Shown here: positions 17,812-25,572 of the stretch, in pieces | How the letters are laid out: every line of letters begins with the position of its first letter | Position numbering within the stretch: the first letter of the stretch is position 1 | DNA from: an uncultured Rhodospirillaceae bacterium | GTDB taxonomy: Bacteria; Pseudomonadota; Alphaproteobacteria; Rhodospirillales; Magnetospirillaceae | Direction of reading: 5' to 3' | NCBI GenBank assembly: GCA_903941105.1 | Contig: CAJANL010000235.1 | Location: forward strand, 25,787 to 89,786 | Length of the DNA: 64,000 nucleotides | Position numbers and translations under genes: made by a program | Notes under the pieces: model-generated | The model's database searches: none | What the model was told of the DNA's origin: nothing | What the model saw: only the letters and a program-made list of their open reading frames with translations

Positions 17812-19013
17812 TCCCCCGGATCTCCCCGCCTTTCGAACTGGACGACGTCCTGGCCCTGGCGGGGGGCGCCCTCGGGCGGGGCGGCGGCGTGGCCGCGTTC
17901 GAAGCCGCGCTGGCCGCCCATGGCGGAACCGGCCATGCCGTCGTCTTTCCCTATGGGCGAAGTGGGCTGTTCGCCCTGGCCAAGGTCCTGGGCTGGGAGG
18001 GACGGGAGATCATTCTGCCGGCCTATTCCTGCGCCGTGGTGCCTAATGCGCTGGTGACCGCCGGGGTCTGCCTGCGGTTCGTCGACGTGACCGCCGATGA
18101 CTTCGCCATGGACCCGTTGTCGGTTCAAGCCGCTCTTGGGCCGGCCACCGCCGCCGTGCTCGCCACCCACATGCACGGCCTGCCGATGGATGTGGCGGGC
18201 CTGGAACGGGCGCTGGTGGGGCGGCCAGATGTCACGGTCGTCCATGATTGCGCCCTGGCCTTCGCGGCCGAGTTCGACGGCCGGCCGTTGGCGGCCATGG
18301 GCGCGGCCGGCCTGTTGTCGTTCAGCTTCGGCAAGCACCTGTCCACCGTCGAGGGCGGCGCCGTGGTAACGGGGGACGCGGGTCTCGCCCGCGACCTGCG
18401 CGACTACCGGGACCGCATGTTCCGAGCGCCGGGAGCCGCCAAGGCGTGGCGGCAATCGATCATGTTCCTTGCTGGCTGGATCGGGTTGACGCCCTGGCTC
18501 TATGGCATGGTCCACCGCCTTGCCACGCAGACGCGCCTGCTCTCGTTTCTGACCGAATACTACGATCGCGGTGTCATCGTCGTTCCCGACGACCTGACCG
18601 GGCGACTGCCCGAGTGCCTGGGGTCGCTGGGGGTGTCCCAGGTCGTCAAGGCGGCGCGGCTGGTCGGGCGCCGGGTGGGCTACGCCCGCTACTATCGTCG
18701 AGAATTGGGGGATTGCCCCCAACTGCGCTGGCCATCGGCACGTCCCGGCGCCACCTTTTCCCACTGCGCCTGCCTGGTCGAAGACCGCGACTCCCTGCTG
18801 CACCATTTGCTGCGGCGCGGTATCCACGCCGGCAAGGAAGTGTTCGACTACGCCCTGACCGACTTCCCCGCCTATGGCGTCGAAAGCCCCGAGGCGTTCC
18901 CCGTCGCCCGCGCCATCGCCCGCGAGGTGGTGCTGCTGCCCAACCATTCCCGGCTGGAGCACCGCGACGCGCACCGGGTCGTCCAGGCGGTCAGGGAATG
19001 GTGCGGACGATGA
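17808..19013 (+). CDS. DegT/DnrJ/EryC1/StrS-family PLP protein (second copy)
   Basis: The 401-residue product shows the DegT fold blocks: FPYGRSGLFALAKVLGW, EIILPAYSCAVVPNAL, CLRFVDVTADDFAMD, VLATHMHGLPMDV, VVHDCALAFAAEFDG and SFSFGKHLSTVEGG. K176 is the probable PLP lysine. It is far from the WbpE-like enzyme and closer to the subgroup found next to polysaccharide deacetylases in exopolysaccharide loci. It would aminate a keto-sugar or related compound, but the substrate is unknown. The GTG start overlaps the stop of the epimerase-GT2 gene (GTGA), and the next gene starts within its own stop (ATGA). Confidence 0.75.
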   Translation: MIPRISPPFELDDVLALAGGALGRGGGVAAFEAALAAHGGTGHAVVFPYGRSGLFALAKVLGWEGREIILPAYSCAVVPNALVTAGVCLRFVDVTADDFAMDPLSVQAALGPATAAVLATHMHGLPMDVAGLERALVGRPDVTVVHDCALAFAAEFDGRPLAAMGAAGLLSFSFGKHLSTVEGGAVVTGDAGLARDLRDYRDRMFRAPGAAKAWRQSIMFLAGWIGLTPWLYGMVHRLATQTRLLSFLTEYYDRGVIVVPDDLTGRLPECLGSLGVSQVVKAARLVGRRVGYARYYRRELGDCPQLRWPSARPGATFSHCACLVEDRDSLLHHLLRRGIHAGKEVFDYALTDFPAYGVESPEAFPVARAIAREVVLLPNHSRLEHRDAHRVVQAVREWCGR

Positions 19014-20431
19014 CCGCCCTGCGTCTGGTCATCCCGACCCTGCCGGCGCCGCCCTGGTTGGTCTACACGGCGAATCTCGCATCCGATCTTCTCGGCCTGC
19101 CGCAGCCGATGGTGATCGTCGGCGCCGATGATGGCGGCCGCGCCGAGGGGCCGAGGATCGGCTACGGCGTTGCCACCCTCGATCAAGCCCCCCGGATTCC
19201 CCGGCTTCCCTGCGCCGCCGACGGGGCCATGGTTGGGGTCGATCTGGATTGCCTCGGGCTGGGGCGGCGCAGTGTCCTTGTCCTCCGCGACACCATCGAG
19301 GCCGGATCGGGCCGCGTCGACCTGCTGTTCAACCTGTTCTCGTATGTGTCCTGTCTGGCCGAGTGGGAGCACGAGCGGGCGAGCGGCTCGCGGCAGTCCT
19401 ATGCCTGTCGCGTGCGCGGGGATGCGGCGCGGTACGATCGGCCGTGGGCCAACTATCTGCTGCTTGCCCTTGCCGAAGAAATCGAACGGGCGTTTCCCGG
19501 CAGCGTCGATTCCAGCCGCAAGCAAGCGCGTGTCTACCTTACCCACGATGTGGACGTGCTCGACAAGAAGTTGCCGACGCGCGCCAAGGATACCGCCCGC
19601 CATCTATTCAACGCGGCACGCGACCTGACGCGGGGGCGCATGGGCGATGCCGCCGGGTCCCTGGTGCAGGCCTGGCGGATGGTGGTCGATGACAACGACT
19701 ATTTCGCCTTGCGCCACATCGCGGCCGTGGAAGAGGCGCGCCGGGTCAAGTCGGCCTTCAACGTGTTCACCGCGTGCCGGCCGAGCGGGTTCGGCGAGGC
19801 CTGGGTCAGCCGGCTGCTGGACCCGACCTATGATTCGGGCGACGACGCCAGGCTCAGGCCGGTGCTCGACGATCTCGTGGCCGGCGGATGGGAGGTGGGG
19901 AGCCACTTCGCCTTCCACAGCTGGCGTGATCCAGCCCGGATGACGGCCGAGATCGACGGCATGCGGCGCCGCTTCGGCCTGGAGCGGGTGCGGTCCTGCC
20001 GCCAGCACTGGCTGCGGTTCTCCCTCGGCGAGACCTGGGCGGCGCAGACGCAGGCCGGCATCGAGGTGGACACGACGCTCGGCTTCAACGACCGCCCCGG
20101 CTTCCGCGCCGGACTCGCCGCCGCCTTCCGCCCCTACGACCACCAGCGGCAAGCGGCGCATGAGATCCTCGCCATTCCGACCATGCTGATGGACACCCAG
20201 CTCTATTACAGCCGCAAGATGTCGACTGCCGCCCGGCATGAGCGGATCGCCACGCTGCTCGACCAGTTGATCGAGGTCGGTGGCGAGGCCTGCGTGATCT
20301 GGCATACGCATGTGTTCTCGCCCGACCACGGTTGGGGCCAGGATTACGAGACGTTGCTCGACCTGATCGTCGCCAAGGGACTCGCCACGGCGCTGCCCGC
20401 CGACGTCTGTTCAGCCACCGGGAGGCGATGA
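19010..20431 (+). CDS. Polysaccharide-deacetylase-like protein
   Basis: The 473-residue protein has an N-terminal domain of unknown function (residues 1-170, including LLFNLFSYVSCLAEWEHER). A NodB-like deacetylase domain follows, opening with VYLTHDVDVLD near residue 177. The THDVD block supplies the catalytic aspartate and a metal ligand. Further blocks are EVGSHFAFHSW and IWHTHVFSPDHGW, with histidines in places typical of the fold. Such proteins remove N-acetyl groups from exopolysaccharides or modify precursors. There is no signal peptide, so it probably acts in the cytoplasm. It starts within the stop of the DegT-type gene and abuts the asparagine synthetase gene. Confidence 0.7.
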   Translation: MTALRLVIPTLPAPPWLVYTANLASDLLGLPQPMVIVGADDGGRAEGPRIGYGVATLDQAPRIPRLPCAADGAMVGVDLDCLGLGRRSVLVLRDTIEAGSGRVDLLFNLFSYVSCLAEWEHERASGSRQSYACRVRGDAARYDRPWANYLLLALAEEIERAFPGSVDSSRKQARVYLTHDVDVLDKKLPTRAKDTARHLFNAARDLTRGRMGDAAGSLVQAWRMVVDDNDYFALRHIAAVEEARRVKSAFNVFTACRPSGFGEAWVSRLLDPTYDSGDDARLRPVLDDLVAGGWEVGSHFAFHSWRDPARMTAEIDGMRRRFGLERVRSCRQHWLRFSLGETWAAQTQAGIEVDTTLGFNDRPGFRAGLAAAFRPYDHQRQAAHEILAIPTMLMDTQLYYSRKMSTAARHERIATLLDQLIEVGGEACVIWHTHVFSPDHGWGQDYETLLDLIVAKGLATALPADVCSATGRR

Positions 20432-22368
20432 TGTGCGGCATTTGCGGCATGCGGCTGTCGGAGGCCAAGGTCGAGGTCCGCGACCTCGCCGCCATGACGG
20501 CCCGCCTCCGCCATCGGGGGCCGGATGACGAGGGCTATTTTCTCGACCGTGAGTTCGGCGCTGGCCACACCCGCCTCAGCATCATTGACCTGTCCCGCAG
20601 CGGTGCCCAGCCGATGGTCGACCCCTCCGGGCGCTATTGCATGGTCTTCAACGGCGAAATCTACAATGCGCCCGCCTTGCGCGCCCGGCTGGAGACGGAG
20701 GGCGAGCGGTTCCGGGGCCACAGCGACACCGAGGTGTTGCTCCGCCTGTTCGCGAGAGACGGGGCGGCTTGCCTTGCCCAGTTGAACGGCATGTTCGCCT
20801 TCGCGGTGTGGGATCGTCGCGAGCGGTCGCTATTCCTGGCCCGTGACCCGTTCGGCATCAAGCCGCTTTATGTAGCGGAAACCCGGCATGGCGTCGCCTT
20901 CGCCTCGGAGATCAAGGCGCTGCTGACCTTCGACGGCCTGGAGGCGGCGCTGAACCCGGCGGGGCTCGCCGATTACCTCACCTTCCAGTATGCCCTTGGC
21001 GACAAGACCCTGTTCCAGGTTGTGCGGAAGCTTCTGCCCGGTCGGTGGCTGAAATTCGGGCCGGACGGTATGCGCCAGGAAGGCCGGTTCTGGTGCATCC
21101 GCTTCGACAGGCGCGACATGGCCCCCGAAGCCGCCGTGACCGAGTTGCACGCCCTTTTGGACGATTCGGTGCGAAGCCAGCTGCGCAGCGACGTGCCGGT
21201 TGGGTGCCACCTCAGCGGCGGCATCGACACCGGCACCATCACCGCCCTGGCGCGCCGGCATCACCCCGGCCGGATCGAGGCGTTCACTGCCCGGTTCGCG
21301 GGCGGCGGTCAGTTCGACGACAGCCACTTCGCCCGGATCAGCGCCGCTCACATCGGCTGCGATCTCCACGAGATCGTTCCCGATGCCGAGGATTTCCGGC
21401 GCGAGTTCGACCGGCTGATCTGGGCTTTGGATGAGCCGGTCGCCGCGCCGGGGTCGTTCGCCCAATACTTCGTCTCGAAGCTGGCCGCCACACGGGTCAA
21501 GGTGGTTCTCGGCGGCCAGGGTGCCGATGAGCTGGCGGGTGGCTATGCCCGATACCTGATATTCGCGCTCGACATGGCCCTCAAGGCAGACATTCACCAG
21601 AAAGACCAGGGTCTCGGGCTCGACCTCGCGGCGATCCGTCCCGGGCTGCCCCAACTGGCCAACTATTTCCCCCTGATGCAGCAATCCTTCGGCAGGGGGC
21701 TGTCGGAACGCCCGGCCGAGCGCTTCCTGTCGCTGATCCGCCGCCAGGACGATACCTGCGATCTGCTGAGGCCGGGGCTGGTTGACCCCCGCGACACCGT
21801 CGCCGAGTATGAGGCGCTGTTCGACGCGCCCGGCCCACAGGTGTCGCTGCTGGACAAGGTGCTGCATTTCGAGACGACCCAGTGGCTGCCGGCCCTTCTT
21901 CAGGTGGAGGACCGCACCTCCATGGCATGGTCGCTGGAGTCGCGGGTGCCATTCCTCGATACCCGCATCGCCGAACTGCTGTTTTCGTTGCCACCTGCCA
22001 CCAAGCTGCGCGACGGGCGCCTGAAACACCTCGTCCGCGCCGCGGCGGCGGATCTGCTGGCTCCAGAGATCGCCTCGCGCCGCGACAAGGTGGGGTTTCC
22101 TGTGCCGGTCAACCAATGGCTTGGCGGGCCGCTGTCGGGATGGCTGCGCGAGCGCCTCCTCGAGACGCCTGGGGGAAGCTTCGCCGGGTTCTTCCAGCGG
22201 CGGCAGGTCGAGACGCAGGTGTCGGCCGGCAGCAAGTTTGGCCGCGAGGTCTGGGGGCTGTTGTGCCTTGAAAGCTGGTCGCGGCAGTTCCTCGATCAGC
22301 CCGCCGCCGGCTATGGGGACTCCGTCGACCCGGCCAGGGTCGTCGATGTCGGCGGGACCGTCATTTGA
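20431..22368 (+). CDS. Asparagine synthetase (glutamine-hydrolysing) family, glycan-locus type
   Basis: The ATG at 20431 gives MCGICGMRLS, placing the catalytic nucleophile Cys at position 2 of the glutaminase (Ntn) domain. An ATG three bases earlier would add a methionine and is less suitable. Glutaminase blocks follow: RHRGPDDEGYF, HTRLSIIDLS, VFNGEIYN, DPFGIKPLYVA and FASEIKALL. The synthetase domain has HLSGGIDTGTITAL (residues about 260-273), then VVLGGQGADELAGGY and SLESRVPFLDTRIAEL. The PP-loop reads SGGIDTG rather than the usual SGGxDSS. Length (645) and context fit the AsnB subgroup found in polysaccharide loci, which may amidate a uronic acid. Confidence 0.82.
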   Translation: MCGICGMRLSEAKVEVRDLAAMTARLRHRGPDDEGYFLDREFGAGHTRLSIIDLSRSGAQPMVDPSGRYCMVFNGEIYNAPALRARLETEGERFRGHSDTEVLLRLFARDGAACLAQLNGMFAFAVWDRRERSLFLARDPFGIKPLYVAETRHGVAFASEIKALLTFDGLEAALNPAGLADYLTFQYALGDKTLFQVVRKLLPGRWLKFGPDGMRQEGRFWCIRFDRRDMAPEAAVTELHALLDDSVRSQLRSDVPVGCHLSGGIDTGTITALARRHHPGRIEAFTARFAGGGQFDDSHFARISAAHIGCDLHEIVPDAEDFRREFDRLIWALDEPVAAPGSFAQYFVSKLAATRVKVVLGGQGADELAGGYARYLIFALDMALKADIHQKDQGLGLDLAAIRPGLPQLANYFPLMQQSFGRGLSERPAERFLSLIRRQDDTCDLLRPGLVDPRDTVAEYEALFDAPGPQVSLLDKVLHFETTQWLPALLQVEDRTSMAWSLESRVPFLDTRIAELLFSLPPATKLRDGRLKHLVRAAAADLLAPEIASRRDKVGFPVPVNQWLGGPLSGWLRERLLETPGGSFAGFFQRRQVETQVSAGSKFGREVWGLLCLESWSRQFLDQPAAGYGDSVDPARVVDVGGTVI

Positions 22369-23881
22369 GCTTCAGCAGGCTCTGCTTGAACAGGTGCATG
22401 CCGATGCGTGCCTTGCGCACGAACTCGGTGGGGCTTTTCAGCTTCATCACTTCCCGCACCAGGTATTTTGGCCGGAAATAGAACGACCGCACCGCCTTCT
22501 GCTGCAATTGGCGAAGGGTGTCGAGCGAGACGTGGGTCTCGATGACTTCCTGTTGTAGGCTCTCCACCGGGTCGATGGCATGGTCGCGCCAATAGTCGCG
22601 CCGGATCAGGCCGCTGCCCAGAGCCTCCAGGTACATTTCGGTGCCGGCATAGGGAATGGTGATGGAGAACTCGGCGTAGTCGGCATTGATTGACAATGCA
22701 AAGGCGATCGTCTCCTCCATGTCCTCGCGGCTTTCGCCGTGGTTGCCGAACATGAAATAGGACAGCACCGTCAGCCCATTGCGCTTGGCCAGGTCGACCG
22801 CGGTTCGTGCCTGCTCGACGGTGATGCGCTTCTTCATCAACTCGATGACCCGTTGAACTCCGGATTCGATGCCGTAGTGAATGCGGCGGCAGCCGGCGCG
22901 ATGCATCAGGGCCAGCAGTTCGTCTTCGACCGAACTGACCCGGTCGCGCACCGACCACGTCACCTCGCGATGCAGCCCGCTGTCTATCAAGCCGTGGCAG
23001 ATTTCGCGGAGGCGGGTCTTCGACCAGGTGAAGGTATCGTCGTAGATCTCGACTTCCTTGATTCCCATCTGGTGGATCTGGCGGAATTCGGCGACGACGC
23101 TGGCGGCGCTGCGCGACAGGGTCTTCTGGAAGTTCAGCTTGCAGAAGGTGCAGCGGTGGGGACAGCCGCGGCTGGTGATCATCGTCGTCACGAACGCTTC
23201 CGAACTCAGCACCGACTTGTAGTGCTTGTGCGGCAACAAGGTGCGGTCGGGGATGGGAAGCGAATCCAGATCGGCATGGATGTGGAACAGGTCATCGCCG
23301 GTCTTGAGCCCGCCTGCAACCTTGATGTGCAGGCCGGGGAAGTCGTTGTCCAACCGGTCGTTGGCGACCATGTTGCACAGATACAGGAACGGCACCTCTC
23401 CGTCGCCGACGACGACTGAATCTACAAAGGGGTGGTCCAGGGTCTCGCCGGGGAAGATGCTGACATGGGGGCCGCCATAGGTGAGGTGTGCGTGGGGCAG
23501 CCTTTCCTTGATCAGCCGGCCGGTCTTGTGGGCGGGGAACCAGAAGTCGGTCCAGGCCGATATCCCCACCACGTCCGGGGCGAACGCAGCCACCTGTTCG
23601 ACCACGGCGGCGAAGTCGAGCCGCTCGGCGATGGCGTCGATGACGAGCACCGTATGGGGGGAGTGGGTCTTGACCATGGTGGCGACATAGAGCACCCCCA
23701 GGGGCGGCTTGTAGCCCAGTTCCTCCATGCCGTTTTCGTAATGGGGCAGCAGGGTCTTGACGCCGCCCGATTCAGGCGGCTGGATGACGCAGACCCGCAG
23801 CGGCCGCTGGGCGTCGGTCATATGGGCCGGGGCGCTTTCGGCGCTGGCGCGGCTTCGAAGCAGGAAATCCTTGGTACTCAT
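22361..23881 (-). CDS. B12-binding-domain radical SAM protein (second copy)
   Basis: This 506-residue protein has a cobalamin-binding-type domain in its first half (YKPPLGVLYVATMV, DVVGISAWTDFWF, LTYGGPHVSIFPGE). The radical SAM cluster motif CPHRCTFC follows at C240, C244 and C247, then EIYDDTFTWSK, HRAGCRRIHYGIESG and TVLSYFMFGNHGESREDM. It resembles the first radical SAM gene at 9020 in architecture but differs in sequence. The start ATG 23881 overlaps the stop of the upstream (truncated) gene. A longer reading from 23926 is possible but starts inside that gene. The 3' end overlaps the convergent asparagine synthetase gene by 8 bases. The product likely modifies a glycan, lipid or aglycone. 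Confidence 0.83.
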   Translation of the reverse strand: MSTKDFLLRSRASAESAPAHMTDAQRPLRVCVIQPPESGGVKTLLPHYENGMEELGYKPPLGVLYVATMVKTHSPHTVLVIDAIAERLDFAAVVEQVAAFAPDVVGISAWTDFWFPAHKTGRLIKERLPHAHLTYGGPHVSIFPGETLDHPFVDSVVVGDGEVPFLYLCNMVANDRLDNDFPGLHIKVAGGLKTGDDLFHIHADLDSLPIPDRTLLPHKHYKSVLSSEAFVTTMITSRGCPHRCTFCKLNFQKTLSRSAASVVAEFRQIHQMGIKEVEIYDDTFTWSKTRLREICHGLIDSGLHREVTWSVRDRVSSVEDELLALMHRAGCRRIHYGIESGVQRVIELMKKRITVEQARTAVDLAKRNGLTVLSYFMFGNHGESREDMEETIAFALSINADYAEFSITIPYAGTEMYLEALGSGLIRRDYWRDHAIDPVESLQQEVIETHVSLDTLRQLQQKAVRSFYFRPKYLVREVMKLKSPTEFVRKARIGMHLFKQSLLKLK

Positions 23882-24420
23882 CGGTTGACCAGCCCCCGGA
23901 TGGCGGCAAAGGCGTTCATCGTACACTCACTGCCGTCACCATCCCGCCGCATGTAGGACAGCATGGGGCGGCGATCGTGGTCGACGGTGCCATAGAGAAC
24001 GCCCCCCACGCCGGCCGTCAGCCGGTCGGTCCACGCCGTGTCCTGGTAGGATGCCTTGATCACCACACAGCCGCGGCGGAACAGTTCAACGCATTTCGGT
24101 AAATGCCGGATGAAGCCGAAGTCCACATACACGCAGGGCACTCCCGCCGTCAGGCAATCCATGAAGCCGAAACCGAACAAGTCACTGACCACAATGTCGG
24201 CCGTGGGCAGGACTTCGGCAAGGGGCGCGGACGACATCGTCGCCCCCGGACATTCCAGATGTTCGATCTGCTGCGGCCGCAGGGGAAGCTTTCCCATCTC
24301 TCCCCGGTCGTTGGGGTGGCATTTGTATAGGACCTCGGCACCGGGTATCCGCGTCAGCGCTCCGACCTGTAGCAGGTGGCCGTGCCATTCGGCAAGATCG
24401 TCAGATCGGCGACCACTTCC
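23878..24420 (-). pseudogene. 5'-truncated CDP-glycerol/teichoic-transferase-like gene
   Basis: In this frame about 175 codons read as a convincing C-terminal half of a surface-carbohydrate transferase: RIPGAEVLYKCHPNDR, LPTADIVVSDLFGFGF and AGVPCVYVDFGFIRHL resemble the nucleotide-binding half of CDP-glycerol glycerophosphotransferases and related GT-B enzymes. Upstream of about 24420 the frame loses its coherence and a transposase-like fragment begins, so the N-terminal half is missing. No good start codon lies before the conserved part, although the open frame itself extends to 24726. The gene is probably inactive unless a fusion protein is made. It ends within the start of the second radical SAM gene. 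Confidence 0.55.
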
Positions 24421-24497
24421 TTCAAGTCGCGCATCTCGCGGCGCAGCTCCCTGACCTCGCAGGTGCTGGCCTGATCGGCTGCGGATTTCGGCGCCAT
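24354..24497 (-). mobile_element. IS3-type transposase OrfA remnant
   Basis: A short minus-strand frame beginning at ATG 24497 reads MAPKSAADQAS, then EVRELRREMRDLKEVVADLT. This is the kind of leucine-zipper segment that precedes ENRLLKKS at the end of IS3-family OrfA proteins. The similarity stops abruptly after VADLT, where the sequence switches to the truncated transferase gene, and the frame ends at 24354. No OrfB or terminal repeats were found, so this is a scar left by deletion. The 244 bases from 24498 to 24741 hold nothing else that I can support. Confidence 0.4.
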
Positions 24498-24741
24498 GGA
24501 TTTCTGTCTCATCTTCGCTTTCTTCGGTCATTACGATGAGCCAGAAATTTGCCGTTACGCAAATGCCCCGATTTGTCCCACGGGTGCTGACGTCAGACAA
24601 TCGCGCATACGTGTCCAGAGGCGGCGCTCGATTAGGTTGGGTCGAACGCTGTTTATTCTGCTGACATTGAATGGGGTCATCACCGGAGAAACCCCTAAGT
24701 AGGGCACCCGCAAGGGCGCAGCCCAACAGGAAGCTGGCGCC

Positions 24742-25572
24742 TCATCCGCAGCCCGGGACTTGGCTTAGCAATTCTCGCCAGCGTTCCTTCCACCCCGTCT
24801 CGTGGGTTGCACCGGGCACCGTTCTGGCCGTGACACAGGCCGATCCGGCGGCTTGCCGGAACCGTTCGGCGATGGCCGGGGGCACGGTCCTGTCCGCCAT
24901 GCCGCTCCAGTGTATTTGCGGTATGCGGGCAACCTGTGAGGCAACGTCGACGGCATTAAGCGACCCGGACAGGGGCGAGACCTTGTTGAGGCGATTGACC
25001 TCCGCATGATCCAGGTTTCCCGCCACGGTCCGAATGGAGGCCACATCCTTGCGGCTGGCCGCGACCAGCACCGCCACGGCCCCGCCGCCGGAATAGCCGA
25101 CGAGATTGATCTTCTGGCCGGGGGCCTGGGTCAGGACCTGGTCGATCGCTTGCCCCATCGACGCGATGACTTCCGGCGCGAACCGCTTGCCGGTCCAATA
25201 GGGGGTGCCACAAGTGGGATTCTTTGCCCTGGCGGTGAACTGGCAGGGCCGGGCGAGATAGACGACGTTCGCCCCCTGATCGACCGAGGCCAGTGCCAAC
25301 CCCAGTGCTTCCCTCGGAGTCGGGTCGAGCGAGACCTCGGTACGCGACAGCCATGCCAGCCCGTCGCCCTCGATATAGATGGTGACGGGCTGCCCCGGAT
25401 CGCGGATGCGGGCAAACGTGGTCAGCGCGAACGGATCGGTCTTGATCAACATCCGCTGGAGGCCAGCCGGTCTCGCCAGCGCGTCGGCATTCGCATCACG
25501 GTCGATGGCGGCGCACCCGGCGAGCCCCGGGAATGCTGCGGCCAATAGCGTAAACAGCCGTGTCTTTTGCAT
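24742..25572 (-). CDS. Lipoprotein alpha/beta hydrolase (first copy)
   Basis: The N-terminus MQKTRLFTLLAAAFPGLAGC is a lipoprotein signal with lipobox LAGC, so the protein is anchored in the envelope. The mature part (about 257 residues) is an alpha/beta hydrolase: VTIYIEGDGLAWL, VVYLARPCQFT, the nucleophile elbow GYSGGGAVA with its serine, and GATHETGW near the C-terminus for a possible catalytic histidine. Its substrate is unknown; esterase or peptidase activity is possible. The start overlaps the stop of the autotransporter gene (TGATG), so it belongs to the autotransporter operon. A paralogue lies at 38090-39013. Confidence 0.75.
   Translation of the reverse strand: MQKTRLFTLLAAAFPGLAGCAAIDRDANADALARPAGLQRMLIKTDPFALTTFARIRDPGQPVTIYIEGDGLAWLSRTEVSLDPTPREALGLALASVDQGANVVYLARPCQFTARAKNPTCGTPYWTGKRFAPEVIASMGQAIDQVLTQAPGQKINLVGYSGGGAVAVLVAASRKDVASIRTVAGNLDHAEVNRLNKVSPLSGSLNAVDVASQVARIPQIHWSGMADRTVPPAIAERFRQAAGSACVTARTVPGATHETGWKERWRELLSQVPGCG

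Noticed and set aside
17673..18974. A 433-codon minus-strand open frame
   Set aside because: It is the antisense of the second DegT-type gene and has shadow-like composition.
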